This document shows, in pieces, positions 48,499 to 59,495 of a stretch of DNA of 64,000 nucleotides (position 1 is its first letter; every line of letters begins with the position of its first letter). Made by a program: the position numbers and the translations under genes. The stretch spans positions 1 to 64,000 of the forward strand of contig NZ_LJIC01000073.1 in assembly GCF_001295845.1 (NCBI RefSeq), read 5' to 3'. The notes under the pieces were generated by a model. That model searched no databases. It was given only the letters and a program-made list of their open reading frames with translations, and was not told the origin of the DNA. Source of the stretch: Rhodopseudomonas sp. AAP120 (GTDB lineage Bacteria; Pseudomonadota; Alphaproteobacteria; Rhizobiales; Xanthobacteraceae).

Positions 48499-51204
48499 AT
48501 GGTACTTCAGTCTCGATCGCGCCGCCTGGCGCGTACCCGTGTCGCCCGGCTCATTCTCGCCGCTCTGGTGTCGTCGGCCGCGCTACCGGCGCTCACTACA
48601 TTACCGGTCCAGGCGCAGCAACGCGGGGCGGCGAGCGAACGCGAACTAGTGGCGAAGATCAACGATGCGTTCCGGTCGCTGCAGGCGGGCGATCGCGACG
48701 GCGGCCGGCAGCGCCTCACCGCCGCACTGCGCGCGGTGCGCGACAGCAGCTATGACGCACTGACGATTCAGGCCTATCTCAACGCCGTCACCTTCTTCGA
48801 GCGGCGACGCGACACTGCGACGGCATCCGAGCTGTTCGCGGAGGCCGCAAACACCCGCGCTGCGCGCGAGGCGAGTCCGGACGCCACCACGTTGTGGTTC
48901 GAGTACGCCCGCTTCCTCGAGCGCACGATCCAGTACGAGCGCGGCATTCCGGTCGCGGTCGAGGCGCGCAAACGGATGCGCGCCATCTATGGACCGAACA
49001 CCGCGCAGGACATCGCCGGCAGCGACATCCTCGCCACGCTGCTGACTAACAACGGTGCCGTGGCAGCCGGTCTCAATCTGTCGGAAGAGACTTATCTCGG
49101 CGCCCGCAAGGCGCTCGGCGACAAGGAGCCGCTGACCTGGCGCACCGAGAACAACTACGCCGAAGCGCTGCGCATGGTCGGTCATCCCGACCTCGCCGCC
49201 AAGATCGACGCCCCGCTGTTGAAGAAGCGCATCGCGCATTACGGCGTCGGCAGCATCCAGGCGCTGGTCAGCGCGAGCAATCTGGCGCTCGATCATCTGG
49301 CGATGGGCAACGAGGCCGAGACCATGCAGGCGCTCGCGCTGCAGAAGCGCTGCGCTGCCGAGCTCGCCGACCCGACCTCCGAACACGTCGCCCAGGCCGA
49401 CACCTGGATCGCCTACGCCAAAGCTTACTTTCATCCCGACCGTTCGCTATCCCCGACAGAACTGGAAGCGATGGCGCGTGTGAAAGACTGGAACGGCGCG
49501 CCCGACCTGTTGCGGATCAAGTCGGCGCAGCTCGCCGCTGATCACTACGAGCGCCGCGGCGATACCGGCCGGGCGCTGGCGTTGCGGATCGACGCCTATC
49601 AGCGCTCGCAGGAAACCATCGCGCGGCAGCATCCGATCACGTTCGACGCGCTGCTCGGCGTTGCGGTGACCCGGTTGAAGCGCGGCGACGCCGATGCGTT
49701 GGCGACCTTCAAGGACGTCGAGCAGCAATCCTTCAACTGGATGCTGCGCGAGGTCGGCACCGCCGGCAATCGCTACGTCGCCGAGACGATGCGCAAGCTC
49801 GCCGACGACATCCTGTACGAATACGGCCGCTACGCGCTGATCGATCCGAAGGCGGCGCTCGCCTATGCGGACGCGGTGGCGCGCTGGAAGACCATGGAGG
49901 ACGGCGAACGCACGCTGCTGCGGCTGACACTCGACCGCCTGCCCGACGAGCCGACGCGCGAGCTCGCCCGCACCGTGCTGCGGCTGTCAGGTCAGCGCCA
50001 GGAGATGCTGTCGTCCGGCAAGCTCGACGACGATGCCCGCGACGTGCTCAAGCGGCTTGACGAAGCGCGACAGCAGCTCGCCGCGCGCGCCGGCACGAAG
50101 CCGCCAGCGAATGTGCAGCTGCCCTCTGTCGAGGACAAGCTCGCGGCGAACGACGCGCTGGTCGATTTCTTCGTCAGCGGCCGCGGCAGCCGGGTCAATC
50201 CGACCGAACCGAAGCCCGCGGCGCGGCTGCAGGCCGTCGTCCGCCGCGCCGGCAAACCGCCGCAGGTCATCGACCTCGGCCTGCTCGACAGCTTCACCGC
50301 TCCGAGCGTCGAGAGCGCAGACCGGATGCAGCCCTTCCGCCGGCTGTACGACACCCTGATCGGGCCGCTCAAGCCGCAGCTCGCCGATGTCACGCGGCTG
50401 TTTCTGGTGCCCGACGCCGACCTCTACAGCCTGCCGTTCGCGATGCTGCAGGATGGCAACGGCCGCTATCTCGACGAGATCTACGACACCCGCATCCTGA
50501 CCCGCGCCGATGCGATCGTGTTCGCGGACCAGGACGATCATCTGATCGCGGGCACCAAGGCCGTGTTGGTCGGCGGTCTCGACTACGCCGGCGCGGCCAG
50601 CCAGCTTCCCTCGACCAAAACCGAGATCGACCGCATCGCGCCCGACCTGCAGCGCCGCGACATCGCCAGCGTGATGATGACCGACGACGCCGGCGAAACC
50701 GCGATCCGCGGCAGGGCCGAAGGCGCCGCGCTGCTTCACCTCGCCACCCACGGTTTCTACAAGGCCGCGACCGACCGCACTGACGCGCTATGGCGCAGCG
50801 GGCTCGTCGCCGCGCGTCCTCAACTCGACCGCCCCCCGCGCCGCGACGGCACCGACGGCGTGATCTACGCGCGCGAACTGATGGACTGGAATCTATCCGC
50901 CGCCGACCTCGTCGTGCTGTCCGCCTGCCAGACGGCGCTCGGCGATCCGAGCCGGATCGGCAGCGTCAGCGGCCTGCCGACCGCGCTGGCCATCGCCGGC
51001 GCCCGCCGTTCGCTGCTGACGCTGTGGGAAGTCAGCGACGAAGGCACCGCCAATTTCATGGCGCGGCTGTACCAGGTGCTCGCCGACGACAAGCTCGACT
51101 ACGCCGCAGCACTGCGCAAAGTCCGCATCGAAGCGATCCACGGCAAGATCAAAGCCGCCGAGGATCCATCGGTGTGGGCGGCATTCGTGCTGTTCGAGAA
51201 TTGA
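48499..51204 (+). CDS. Exported TPR-CHAT protease
   Basis: The product of about 901 residues has a signal peptide (RLARTRVARLILAALVSSAA ... VQAQ), a helical TPR-like region (about 50-560) and a C-terminal CHAT domain. CHAT is the caspase-like peptidase fold: the His is in ALLHLATHGFYKA (codon at 50749) and the Cys in VVLSACQTALGD (codon at 50926); DPSRIGSVSGLPTALAIAG and LLTLWEVSDEGTANFMARLY complete the domain. A GTG at 48496 is an alternative start. CHAT proteases are typically cytoplasmic in defence systems; this one appears exported. TGATCA-AGCGC-TGATCA overlaps the stop and may be a weak terminator. It follows the PAAR gene in an operon. Confidence 0.9.
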   Translation: MVLQSRSRRLARTRVARLILAALVSSAALPALTTLPVQAQQRGAASERELVAKINDAFRSLQAGDRDGGRQRLTAALRAVRDSSYDALTIQAYLNAVTFFERRRDTATASELFAEAANTRAAREASPDATTLWFEYARFLERTIQYERGIPVAVEARKRMRAIYGPNTAQDIAGSDILATLLTNNGAVAAGLNLSEETYLGARKALGDKEPLTWRTENNYAEALRMVGHPDLAAKIDAPLLKKRIAHYGVGSIQALVSASNLALDHLAMGNEAETMQALALQKRCAAELADPTSEHVAQADTWIAYAKAYFHPDRSLSPTELEAMARVKDWNGAPDLLRIKSAQLAADHYERRGDTGRALALRIDAYQRSQETIARQHPITFDALLGVAVTRLKRGDADALATFKDVEQQSFNWMLREVGTAGNRYVAETMRKLADDILYEYGRYALIDPKAALAYADAVARWKTMEDGERTLLRLTLDRLPDEPTRELARTVLRLSGQRQEMLSSGKLDDDARDVLKRLDEARQQLAARAGTKPPANVQLPSVEDKLAANDALVDFFVSGRGSRVNPTEPKPAARLQAVVRRAGKPPQVIDLGLLDSFTAPSVESADRMQPFRRLYDTLIGPLKPQLADVTRLFLVPDADLYSLPFAMLQDGNGRYLDEIYDTRILTRADAIVFADQDDHLIAGTKAVLVGGLDYAGAASQLPSTKTEIDRIAPDLQRRDIASVMMTDDAGETAIRGRAEGAALLHLATHGFYKAATDRTDALWRSGLVAARPQLDRPPRRDGTDGVIYARELMDWNLSAADLVVLSACQTALGDPSRIGSVSGLPTALAIAGARRSLLTLWEVSDEGTANFMARLYQVLADDKLDYAAALRKVRIEAIHGKIKAAEDPSVWAAFVLFEN

Positions 51205-51240
51205 TCAAGCGCTGATCAGTTAGTCCCAAGCATCACCACC

Positions 51241-51332
51241 GTCATGCCCCGCCTTGTGCCGGGCATCCGCGCCTTGGTGAGCGTTACGGGAAAAAGGCGT
51301 GGATGGCTGGGACAAGCCCGGCCATGACGACG
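51241..51332. repeat. Dispersed repeat family B, copy 2
   Basis: GTCATGCCCCGCCTTGTGCC at the left and GGACAAGCCCGGCCATGACG at the right give an inverted element of the same type as 4906-4990. It occupies the gap between the convergent CHAT and pyrG genes. Confidence 0.75.
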
Positions 51333-51392
51333 CAAACGACGATTGCGTAGCTGCATCGCGATCGAGCACGCGACGCGGCCGCGCGGCCTTTA

Positions 51393-53030
<1,638 letters not shown>

Positions 53031-53190
53031 TTACCTTTAAGGCCCTAGGTCCGATTCGCAAAAGCGATTCGTGCCCCGCGGGCAGTTTTCCAAACGCCTG
53101 TGGGTGACGCTGAAAGATCAGCGCCTTCATACGATTACGCGCGGCTGCTCAGGCTTTTGCTGAGCTGCCGCCAACGCATGCCGGCAATGC

Positions 53191-53568
53191 TTATTGCGAC
53201 TGCGGCGGAGCGGGAGCCGCCGGGGTCTGGCTTTGCTGCTGATCGGACTGCTTCAAGCTGTCGAGCAGACCGCCACCCTGAGGCACCACTGGCGCGCCCG
53301 GCGCCTGCTGGGTTGGGACCGAGGTCGGGAGAATCGACGTCGGCTTCCGGTTGTAGGTCGCCAGCCAGGACAGCGACAGGCTGGTGATGAAGAACCCGAC
53401 CGCCAGGATCGCCGTGGTGCGGGTCAGCAGGTTCGCGGTGCCGCGACTTGACATGAAGCCGCCGCCTCCCCCTACGCCGAGGCCGCCGCCTTCGGACTTC
53501 TGCAACAGCACAGCGCCGATCAGGCCGAGGACCAACATCAGGTGGATGACGATAATGACAGTCTGCAT
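53191..53568 (-). CDS. secG: Preprotein translocase subunit SecG
   Basis: The 125-residue product has two membrane helices (TVIIVIHLMLVLGLIGAVLL and TAILAVGFFITSLSLSWLAT) and the family link LLQKSEGGGLGVGGGGGFMS then RGTANLLTRTTAI. It stimulates SecYEG translocation. The tail is Pro/Gln/Ser-rich. pyrG follows and tpiA precedes, the usual order here. 53569-53743 has no gene. Confidence 0.95.
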   Translation of the reverse strand: MQTVIIVIHLMLVLGLIGAVLLQKSEGGGLGVGGGGGFMSSRGTANLLTRTTAILAVGFFITSLSLSWLATYNRKPTSILPTSVPTQQAPGAPVVPQGGGLLDSLKQSDQQQSQTPAAPAPPQSQ

Positions 53569-53743
53569 AGCACCCTTCCATCACAAGCCCGGACCGCCGA
53601 AAGGCCGGCTGGGCGCCGGCGCGAGCTGCTCGACAGGCTTGCGGGATCAACGAAGTCGCGCGGTGTCTACACGATCGATGGGGGCATTGTCACCCCCGGA
53701 CGGTCCCAGACCCGCGCCCATGAGGCGACCGGTTGGCCCTCAG

Positions 53744-54520
53744 TTAGGGGCAGCCGGCGGCGATCGCAAGGAAGTCCGACGCCTTCAGGCTGGCGCCGCC
53801 GATCAGCGCGCCGTTGACGTGTGGAACCGCAAGCAACTCGCGGGCGTTCGACGGCTTCACCGAGCCGCCATACAGCAGACGCGTCCGCTCGCCTTCAGTG
53901 TTGAAGCGCTGCGTCAGAGTCTGGCGGATAAAGCCGTGAACTTCCTCGACATCCTCGGCCGTCGGGGTCATTCCGGTGCCGATCGCCCAGACCGGCTCAT
54001 AAGCGACCACCAGATTGGCTGCGGTCGCCCCGTCCGGCAGCGAGCCGGCGAGCTGGCCGGCGACGACGTCGAGAGTGTGACCGGCATTGCGCTCACCCTG
54101 CGTCTCGCCGACGCAGACGATCGCCACCAGCCCGGCCCGCCACACCGCCTGGGCCTTGCTGCGCACGATCGCGTCGGTCTCGGCGTGGTCGGCACGACGC
54201 TCGGAGTGACCGACGATGATGGCGCGGGCGCCGGCGTCAGCCAGCATCTCGGCGGAGATGTCGCCGGTATGCGCGCCCGACGCATTGACGTGACAATCCT
54301 GGGCGCCGATCGCGACCTTGAGAGCGCCGCTCTCGTTCGAGGCCGCGAGCTTGTCCGCAAAGGCCGCGATCAGGGTCGCCGGCGGGCAGACCAGGAGATC
54401 GATTCCCGGCGACAGCTCGGCCGCGCCGGCCAGGATCGCCTCGAATTCCGATGAAGCCGCCTTGAGGCCGTTCATCTTCCAGTTTCCGGCAATCAACGGA
54501 CGAACGGCGTGGACCGGCAT
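53744..54520 (-). CDS. tpiA: Triosephosphate isomerase
   Basis: Interconverts DHAP and glyceraldehyde 3-phosphate. From ATG 54520 ([18 protein letters not shown]) the product has 258 residues, with NWKMNG (catalytic Lys), [16 protein letters not shown] (catalytic His) and [17 protein letters not shown] (catalytic Glu), then [17 protein letters not shown] for phosphate binding. A frame reaching 54649 is not family-like. It is divergent from ppiD. Confidence 0.97.
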   Translation of the reverse strand: MPVHAVRPLIAGNWKMNGLKAASSEFEAILAGAAELSPGIDLLVCPPATLIAAFADKLAASNESGALKVAIGAQDCHVNASGAHTGDISAEMLADAGARAIIVGHSERRADHAETDAIVRSKAQAVWRAGLVAIVCVGETQGERNAGHTLDVVAGQLAGSLPDGATAANLVVAYEPVWAIGTGMTPTAEDVEEVHGFIRQTLTQRFNTEGERTRLLYGGSVKPSNARELLAVPHVNGALIGGASLKASDFLAIAAGCP

Positions 54521-54775
54521 GACACTCTCACATGACTGGGGTTGCACAATGTCGCTAGCAGAGCCGTTTGCGATGCTCAAGGCCGCGTGATCGCGCAGGC
54601 AAGAGACTATCGCGCAATCGCTGTGCCGGGCGGTAGCCATGGCCGGCAATCCGGCGCCGCGGTCGGTTGCGACGCTTTCTCCGCCATTTTATGATGGATT
54701 TCCAAGCCGGCGACGCTAATTTGCGCCTCCGCGCGCAACGGCGCGGCCGGTTCCCTCCTGACAAAAAGTGGCTCC

Positions 54776-56674
54776 ATGCTTCGCGGAATTCGCAACGCCT
54801 CATCCAACTGGGTCGGCAAGACCATCATGACCATCGTGATGGGCGTGCTGATCATCAGCTTCGGTGTCTGGGGTATTGCGGATATCTTCCGCGGCTTCGG
54901 CCGGTCGACGCTGGCCAGCATCGGTGGCACCGAGATTTCGACCGAGCAATTCCGCCAGACCTATAACGATCGTCTGCAACAGATCGGCCGCCAGTTCGGC
55001 CGGCCGCTGACGCCGGACCAAGCGCGCGCCTTCGGCATTGACCGCCAGGTGCTGCAGCAGGTGATCGCCGAAGCCGCGCTCGACGAACAGGCGCGCCGGC
55101 TCGGCCTCGGCCAGTCCGAGGAAGATACGATGAAGAGCGTTCTGGCGGATCCGAACTTCAAGGGGGCCAACGGCGCGTTCGATCCGAACCGCTTCCAGCA
55201 GGTGATCCGCCAATTCGGCTTCACCGAGCAGCGCTACATGACCGAGCAGCGCAAGGTCGCGCTGCGCCGCGAACTCGCCGGCACCGTCACGGCGGGCCTC
55301 GCGGTGCCGAACACGATGCTGCAGGTCGCCAGCCAGTTCCAGAACGAGCAGCGCGCGATCGACTATCTGAAGCTGACGGAAGCGCAGGCCGGCACCATCG
55401 ACCCGCCCTCCAGCGAAGCGCTGGCCGCGTTCTACGAGCAGCACAAGGCGCAGTTCCGCGCGCCCGAATATCGCAAGATCGGCTACGTGGTGCTGACGCC
55501 CGACTCGGTCGCGAAGTGGACCGAGGTGTCGGACGAAGACGCCCGCAAAATCTACGAGGAGCGCAAGGACAAGCTGTCGACGCCGGAGCGGCGGCAGGTG
55601 TCGCAGATCGTCTTCCCTAACGCGGCGGACGCCGAAGCCGCCCGCAAGAAGATCACCGACGGCGCCTCGTTCGAGGACATCGCCACAGAGCGCGGGCTGA
55701 AGCCGGCCGACGTCGAACTCGGCCTCGTCAGCAAGGCCGACATGCTCGACCCGGCGGTGGCGAACGCCGCGTTCTCGCTGCCGGTCAATGAAGTCAGCCA
55801 GCCGATCAAGGGCGCGTTCGGAACGGCGCTGGTCCGGGTTTCGAAGATCGAGCCGGGCGTGCAGCCGAGCTACGAGAGCGTGGCGCAGACCATCAAGCGC
55901 GAGATCGCGCTCGATCGCGCCCGCGCCGAAGTTCAGAGCCAGCACGACAAGATGGAAGACGCCCGCGCCGGCGGCGCTAACGTCGTCGACGCCGCCAAGA
56001 CGCTCGGCCTGAATGCCGTGACTATCGAGGCCGTCGACCGCTCCGGCCGTGGCCCGGATGGTCAGCCGGTCAAGGACATCCCGCAGGGCCTCGATCTCGC
56101 CACCCAGGCGTTCAACGCCGACGTCGGCGTCGATACCGACGCGATCAGCTATCAGAACGGCTATGTCTGGTTCGACGTGCTCGGCGTGACTCCGTCGCAC
56201 GAGCGCAGCCTCGACGAGGTCAAGGATCAGGTCGAAGCCCGCTGGCGCTCCGAGCAGGTCACCGACAGGCTGCGCAAGATGGCCACCGAGCTGGTGCAGA
56301 AGCTCGGCACAGATGGCAAACTCGCCGACGTGGCGCCGGCGGGCGTCAAGGTCGAGACCGCCACGGGCCTCAAGCGCGAGGGCACGACGAGCGTGCCCGC
56401 CAGCGTGGTCGACGCCGTTTTCAGGACAGCCAAGGACGGCACCGGCCAGAGCCAGGGCGGCAGCGGCACCGAATGGTTCGTGTTCCGCGTCACCGACATC
56501 ACCGTGCCGCCGGTCGATCTCGCATCCGCGGAGGTGACCAAGCTGAAGGAAGCCCTGATCCAGCGGATCACCGACGAGCAGGTCGGCGAATATATCGCTT
56601 GGCTCGAGAAGGACCTCGGCACCAAGATCAACGAGCAGGCGGTGGCGCAGGCGACGGGGGCGGTGAGCAACTGA
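54776..56674 (+). CDS. ppiD: PpiD-like peptidyl-prolyl isomerase/chaperone
   Basis: The 632-residue product has an N-terminal membrane anchor (IMTIVMGVLIISFGVWGIAD), the SurA_N-type chaperone region (GGTEISTEQFRQTYNDRLQQ; ALDEQARRLGLGQSEEDTM), one parvulin-like domain at about 265-365 (RRQVSQIVFPNAADAEAARK ... NEVSQPIKGAFGTALVRVSK) and a C-terminal chaperone region. It assists folding of proteins leaving Sec. It starts the run ppiD-trpD, 36 bases apart. Confidence 0.9.
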   Translation: MLRGIRNASSNWVGKTIMTIVMGVLIISFGVWGIADIFRGFGRSTLASIGGTEISTEQFRQTYNDRLQQIGRQFGRPLTPDQARAFGIDRQVLQQVIAEAALDEQARRLGLGQSEEDTMKSVLADPNFKGANGAFDPNRFQQVIRQFGFTEQRYMTEQRKVALRRELAGTVTAGLAVPNTMLQVASQFQNEQRAIDYLKLTEAQAGTIDPPSSEALAAFYEQHKAQFRAPEYRKIGYVVLTPDSVAKWTEVSDEDARKIYEERKDKLSTPERRQVSQIVFPNAADAEAARKKITDGASFEDIATERGLKPADVELGLVSKADMLDPAVANAAFSLPVNEVSQPIKGAFGTALVRVSKIEPGVQPSYESVAQTIKREIALDRARAEVQSQHDKMEDARAGGANVVDAAKTLGLNAVTIEAVDRSGRGPDGQPVKDIPQGLDLATQAFNADVGVDTDAISYQNGYVWFDVLGVTPSHERSLDEVKDQVEARWRSEQVTDRLRKMATELVQKLGTDGKLADVAPAGVKVETATGLKREGTTSVPASVVDAVFRTAKDGTGQSQGGSGTEWFVFRVTDITVPPVDLASAEVTKLKEALIQRITDEQVGEYIAWLEKDLGTKINEQAVAQATGAVSN

Positions 56675-56710
56675 CGCAGCTGTCTTGCGTCGGTGTCGCC
56701 GGATGGGGAC

Positions 56711-57727
56711 ATGATTGATTTCAAAGCTGTAATCGGCAAGGTCGCGACTGGCGCGACGCTGACGCGGGACGAGGCGGCGAGCGCGTTCGACGCCATGATG
56801 TCGGGCGATGCGACGCCGTCGCAGATGGGCGCCCTGCTGATGGGCCTGCGGGTCCGCGGTGAGACGGTGGACGAGATCACCGGCGCGGTGACGACGATGC
56901 GGTCGAAGATGCTCACCGTCGACGCCCCGGCCGACGCGGTCGACGTGGTCGGCACCGGCGGCGACGGCTCCGGCTCGGTCAACGTCTCGACCTGTGCATC
57001 CTTCATCGTCGCCGGCTGCGGCGTTCCAGTCGCCAAGCACGGCAACCGCGCGCTGTCGTCGAAGTCCGGCGCCGCCGACGTGCTGAACGCGCTCGGCGTC
57101 AAGATCGACATCACGCCGGCGCAGGTCGGCCGCTGCGTCCACGAGGCCGGCATCGGCTTCATGTTCGCCCCGACGCATCACCCGGCGATGAAGAACGTCG
57201 GCCCGACTCGCGTCGAACTCGCCACCCGCACCATCTTCAACCTGCTCGGCCCGCTGTCGAACCCGGCCGGCGTCAAGCGCCAGATGATCGGCGTGTTCTC
57301 ACGGCAATGGGTGCAGCCGCTGGCGCAGGTGCTGAAGAATCTCGGCTCCGAGGCGATCTGGGTGGTGCACGGCTCCGACGGCCTCGACGAGATCACCCTC
57401 TCCGGCCCGACCGCCGTCGCGCAGCTCAAGGATGGCGAGATCACCAGTTTCGAGATCAGCCCTGAAGACGCCGGCCTCTCGCGCGCGCCTGCGGAGGCGC
57501 TGAAGGGCGGTGACGCCGAGGCTAATGCAGTCGCGCTGCGCGCGGTGCTCGAAGGCATGCCGGGCCCCTACCGCGACGTCGCGGTGCTCAACGCCGCGGC
57601 GACGCTGATCGTTGCCGGCAAGGCCCAGGACCTCACGCAAGGCGTCGCGCTGGCCACGCAGTCGATCGACAGCGGCGCGGCCGAAGCGCGGCTAAAGAAA
57701 CTGATCGCGGTCGCCGCGGCGGCGTAA
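56711..57727 (+). CDS. trpD: Anthranilate phosphoribosyltransferase
   Basis: Transfers phosphoribose to anthranilate in tryptophan synthesis. The 338-residue product begins [20 protein letters not shown] and has the PRPP motif [40 protein letters not shown] and [18 protein letters not shown] at 56711 is preferred to 56693. trpC follows about 145 bases downstream, separated by a palindromic repeat; trpE/G are not in this window. Confidence 0.96.
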   Translation: MIDFKAVIGKVATGATLTRDEAASAFDAMMSGDATPSQMGALLMGLRVRGETVDEITGAVTTMRSKMLTVDAPADAVDVVGTGGDGSGSVNVSTCASFIVAGCGVPVAKHGNRALSSKSGAADVLNALGVKIDITPAQVGRCVHEAGIGFMFAPTHHPAMKNVGPTRVELATRTIFNLLGPLSNPAGVKRQMIGVFSRQWVQPLAQVLKNLGSEAIWVVHGSDGLDEITLSGPTAVAQLKDGEITSFEISPEDAGLSRAPAEALKGGDAEANAVALRAVLEGMPGPYRDVAVLNAAATLIVAGKAQDLTQGVALATQSIDSGAAEARLKKLIAVAAAA

Positions 57728-57746
57728 ACGAGCCCTACAACGCGCT

Positions 57747-57829
57747 CGTCATTGCGAGCGAAGCGAAGCAATCCAGACGCGCCGCGCATGGAGCTGGATT
57801 GCTTGGTCGCTTCGCTCCTCGCCATGACG
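57747..57829. repeat. Palindromic repeat family A, copy 4
   Basis: CGTCATTGCGAGCGAAGCGA and a partner ending CTCGCCATGACG form the arms, with a centre around GCATGGAGCTGG. It sits between trpD and trpC, so it may form a hairpin inside the trp transcript. Confidence 0.85.
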
Positions 57830-57872
57830 AAACGCTGGCGTTATTGTACAGCGACCCCTACGGAGCGTGCCG

Positions 57873-58694
57873 GTGTCCGACATCCTGACCAAGATCGAAG
57901 CCTATAAGCGCGAGGAGATCGCGGCAGCGAAGCGTGAGCGACCGCTTGCGGCACTGGAGGCGATCGCGCGTGAGGCGGCGCCGCCGCGCGGCTTCGTCCG
58001 CGCGCTGCGCGCCAAGCATGCGGCTGGCGACTACGCGCTGATCGCCGAGATCAAGAAGGCGTCGCCATCGAAGGGCCTGATCCGCGCCGATTTCGATCCG
58101 CCGGCACTCGCCAGGGCCTATGAGCAAGGCGGCGCGGCGTGCCTGTCGGTGCTGACCGACACGCCGTCGTTCCAGGGCAGCCTCGATTATCTGGTCGCGG
58201 CCCGCGCCGCGGTGTCGCTGCCGGCGCTGCGCAAGGATTTCATGTACGAGCCGTATCAGGTGGTGGAAGCGCGCGCCTACGGAGCCGACTGCATCCTGAT
58301 CATCATGGCGGCGCTCGACGATGCCGAAGCCAAGGACATCGAGGACGCGGCGTTCGACCTCGGCATGGACGTGCTGGTCGAGATCCACGACGGTGCCGAA
58401 CTCGACCGCGCGCTGAAGCTGCGCTCGCCGATGATCGGCGTCAACAACCGCAACCTGCGCACCTTCGAGGTCACGCTCGCGACCAGCGAAGCGCTGGCAC
58501 CGCGGATCCCGCAGGACCGCCTGATGGTCGGTGAAAGCGGCATCTTCAACCCAGCCGATCTCGCCCGCCTCGCCCGCGTCGGCATGTCGACCTTCCTGGT
58601 CGGCGAAAGCCTGATGCGCCAGGACGACGTCACCGCCGCGACGCGGACGCTGCTGGCACGCGAACCGGCGTTGCAGTCAACCGGGACAAAGTAG
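57873..58694 (+). CDS. trpC: Indole-3-glycerol phosphate synthase
   Basis: Closes the indole ring in tryptophan synthesis. The product has 273 residues from GTG 57873 ([20 protein letters not shown]), with [75 protein letters not shown] and [21 protein letters not shown] is seven bases upstream of 57873, whereas it lies too close to the alternative GTG at 57867. Confidence 0.96.
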   Translation: MSDILTKIEAYKREEIAAAKRERPLAALEAIAREAAPPRGFVRALRAKHAAGDYALIAEIKKASPSKGLIRADFDPPALARAYEQGGAACLSVLTDTPSFQGSLDYLVAARAAVSLPALRKDFMYEPYQVVEARAYGADCILIIMAALDDAEAKDIEDAAFDLGMDVLVEIHDGAELDRALKLRSPMIGVNNRNLRTFEVTLATSEALAPRIPQDRLMVGESGIFNPADLARLARVGMSTFLVGESLMRQDDVTAATRTLLAREPALQSTGTK

Positions 58695-58721
58695 TGCAGC
58701 GCGCTGCGCCGAGCGTCGGCC

Positions 58722-58896
58722 TTCACCCTCCCCTGGAGGGGGAGGGTCGACATGGGACGCGCGAAGCGCGGTCCATGTCGGGGTGGGGTGACAGCCTCTC
58801 GGTCCTAACGTGCATCACCGCCAGATCATCCCGCGTGGTTTCACCCCACCCCGGACGGCTGTGCCGTCCGACCCTCCCCCTCCAGGGGAGGGTGAA
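58722..58896. repeat. Nested composite inverted repeat, family D
   Basis: Perfect 28-base outer arms at 58722-58749 and 58869-58896 (core CCCTCCCCTGGAGGGGGAGG and its complement) enclose perfect 12-base inner arms GGGGTGGGGTGA (58780-58791) and TCACCCCACCCC (58841-58852). The left arm itself is partly self-complementary. It fills most of the trpC-moaC gap. No transposase is present; it resembles a non-coding MITE-like or REP element. Confidence 0.85.
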
Positions 58897-58937
58897 GATG
58901 TCGCGCGCTCATCGTTCTCCTATCGAGAGATCTACCC

Positions 58938-59459
58938 GTGGCTAAGAAGACCAGCAAATCGTCTGCGCCCTCTCCCACCCTCACCCACATCGGAGCCACC
59001 GGTGAGGCGCACATGGTCGACGTGTCGGACAAGCCGGCGACCGAACGGGTCGCGGTCGCCGAGGGGCGCGTGGTGATGAAGCCGGCGACGCTCGAGCTGA
59101 TCCTCAGCGGCGACGCCAAGAAAGGCGACGTGCTCGGCACGGCGCGGATCGCCGGGATCATGGCGGCGAAGCGGACCTCCGAGCTGATCCCGCTGTGCCA
59201 TCCGCTGGCGTTGTCGAAAGTCACGATCGACATCACGCCGGACAAGAAGCTGCCGGGCTGCATCGTCCGCGCCACCGCCAAGGTCTCTGGTCCGACCGGC
59301 GTCGAGATGGAAGCATTGACTGCTGTCTCGGTGGCCTGCCTGACGATCTACGACATGATCAAGGCCGCCGAACGCGGCGTGCGGATCGAAGGCATCCACC
59401 TGCTCGCCAAGACCGGCGGAAAGTCGGGTGACTACGTCGCGGACGCGCGAGCCAAATAG
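58938..59459 (+). CDS. moaC: Cyclic pyranopterin monophosphate synthase MoaC
   Basis: Acts with MoaA in the first step of molybdenum cofactor synthesis. The 173-residue product starts at GTG (58938; GAGAGA seven bases upstream) and has [55 protein letters not shown] (His motif), [20 protein letters not shown] and the C-terminal [11 protein letters not shown]. It follows trpC, as in related genomes, but the next gene is an ATPase rather than moeA. Confidence 0.96.
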   Translation: MAKKTSKSSAPSPTLTHIGATGEAHMVDVSDKPATERVAVAEGRVVMKPATLELILSGDAKKGDVLGTARIAGIMAAKRTSELIPLCHPLALSKVTIDITPDKKLPGCIVRATAKVSGPTGVEMEALTAVSVACLTIYDMIKAAERGVRIEGIHLLAKTGGKSGDYVADARAK

Positions 59460-59495
59460 GCGTAAGCTCGGCGCCGATCCGCAGGGAGCGCGCCG

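Noticed and set aside
53569..53743. tRNA gene after secG, as in some bacteria
   Set aside because: No cloverleaf or T-loop GTTCGA pattern is visible in this gap.
54800..57181. 793-codon minus-strand frame spanning ppiD and trpD
   Set aside because: It crosses two clear plus-strand genes; composition (Arg/Leu/Ala/Asp) is a shadow pattern and no ribosome site is seen.
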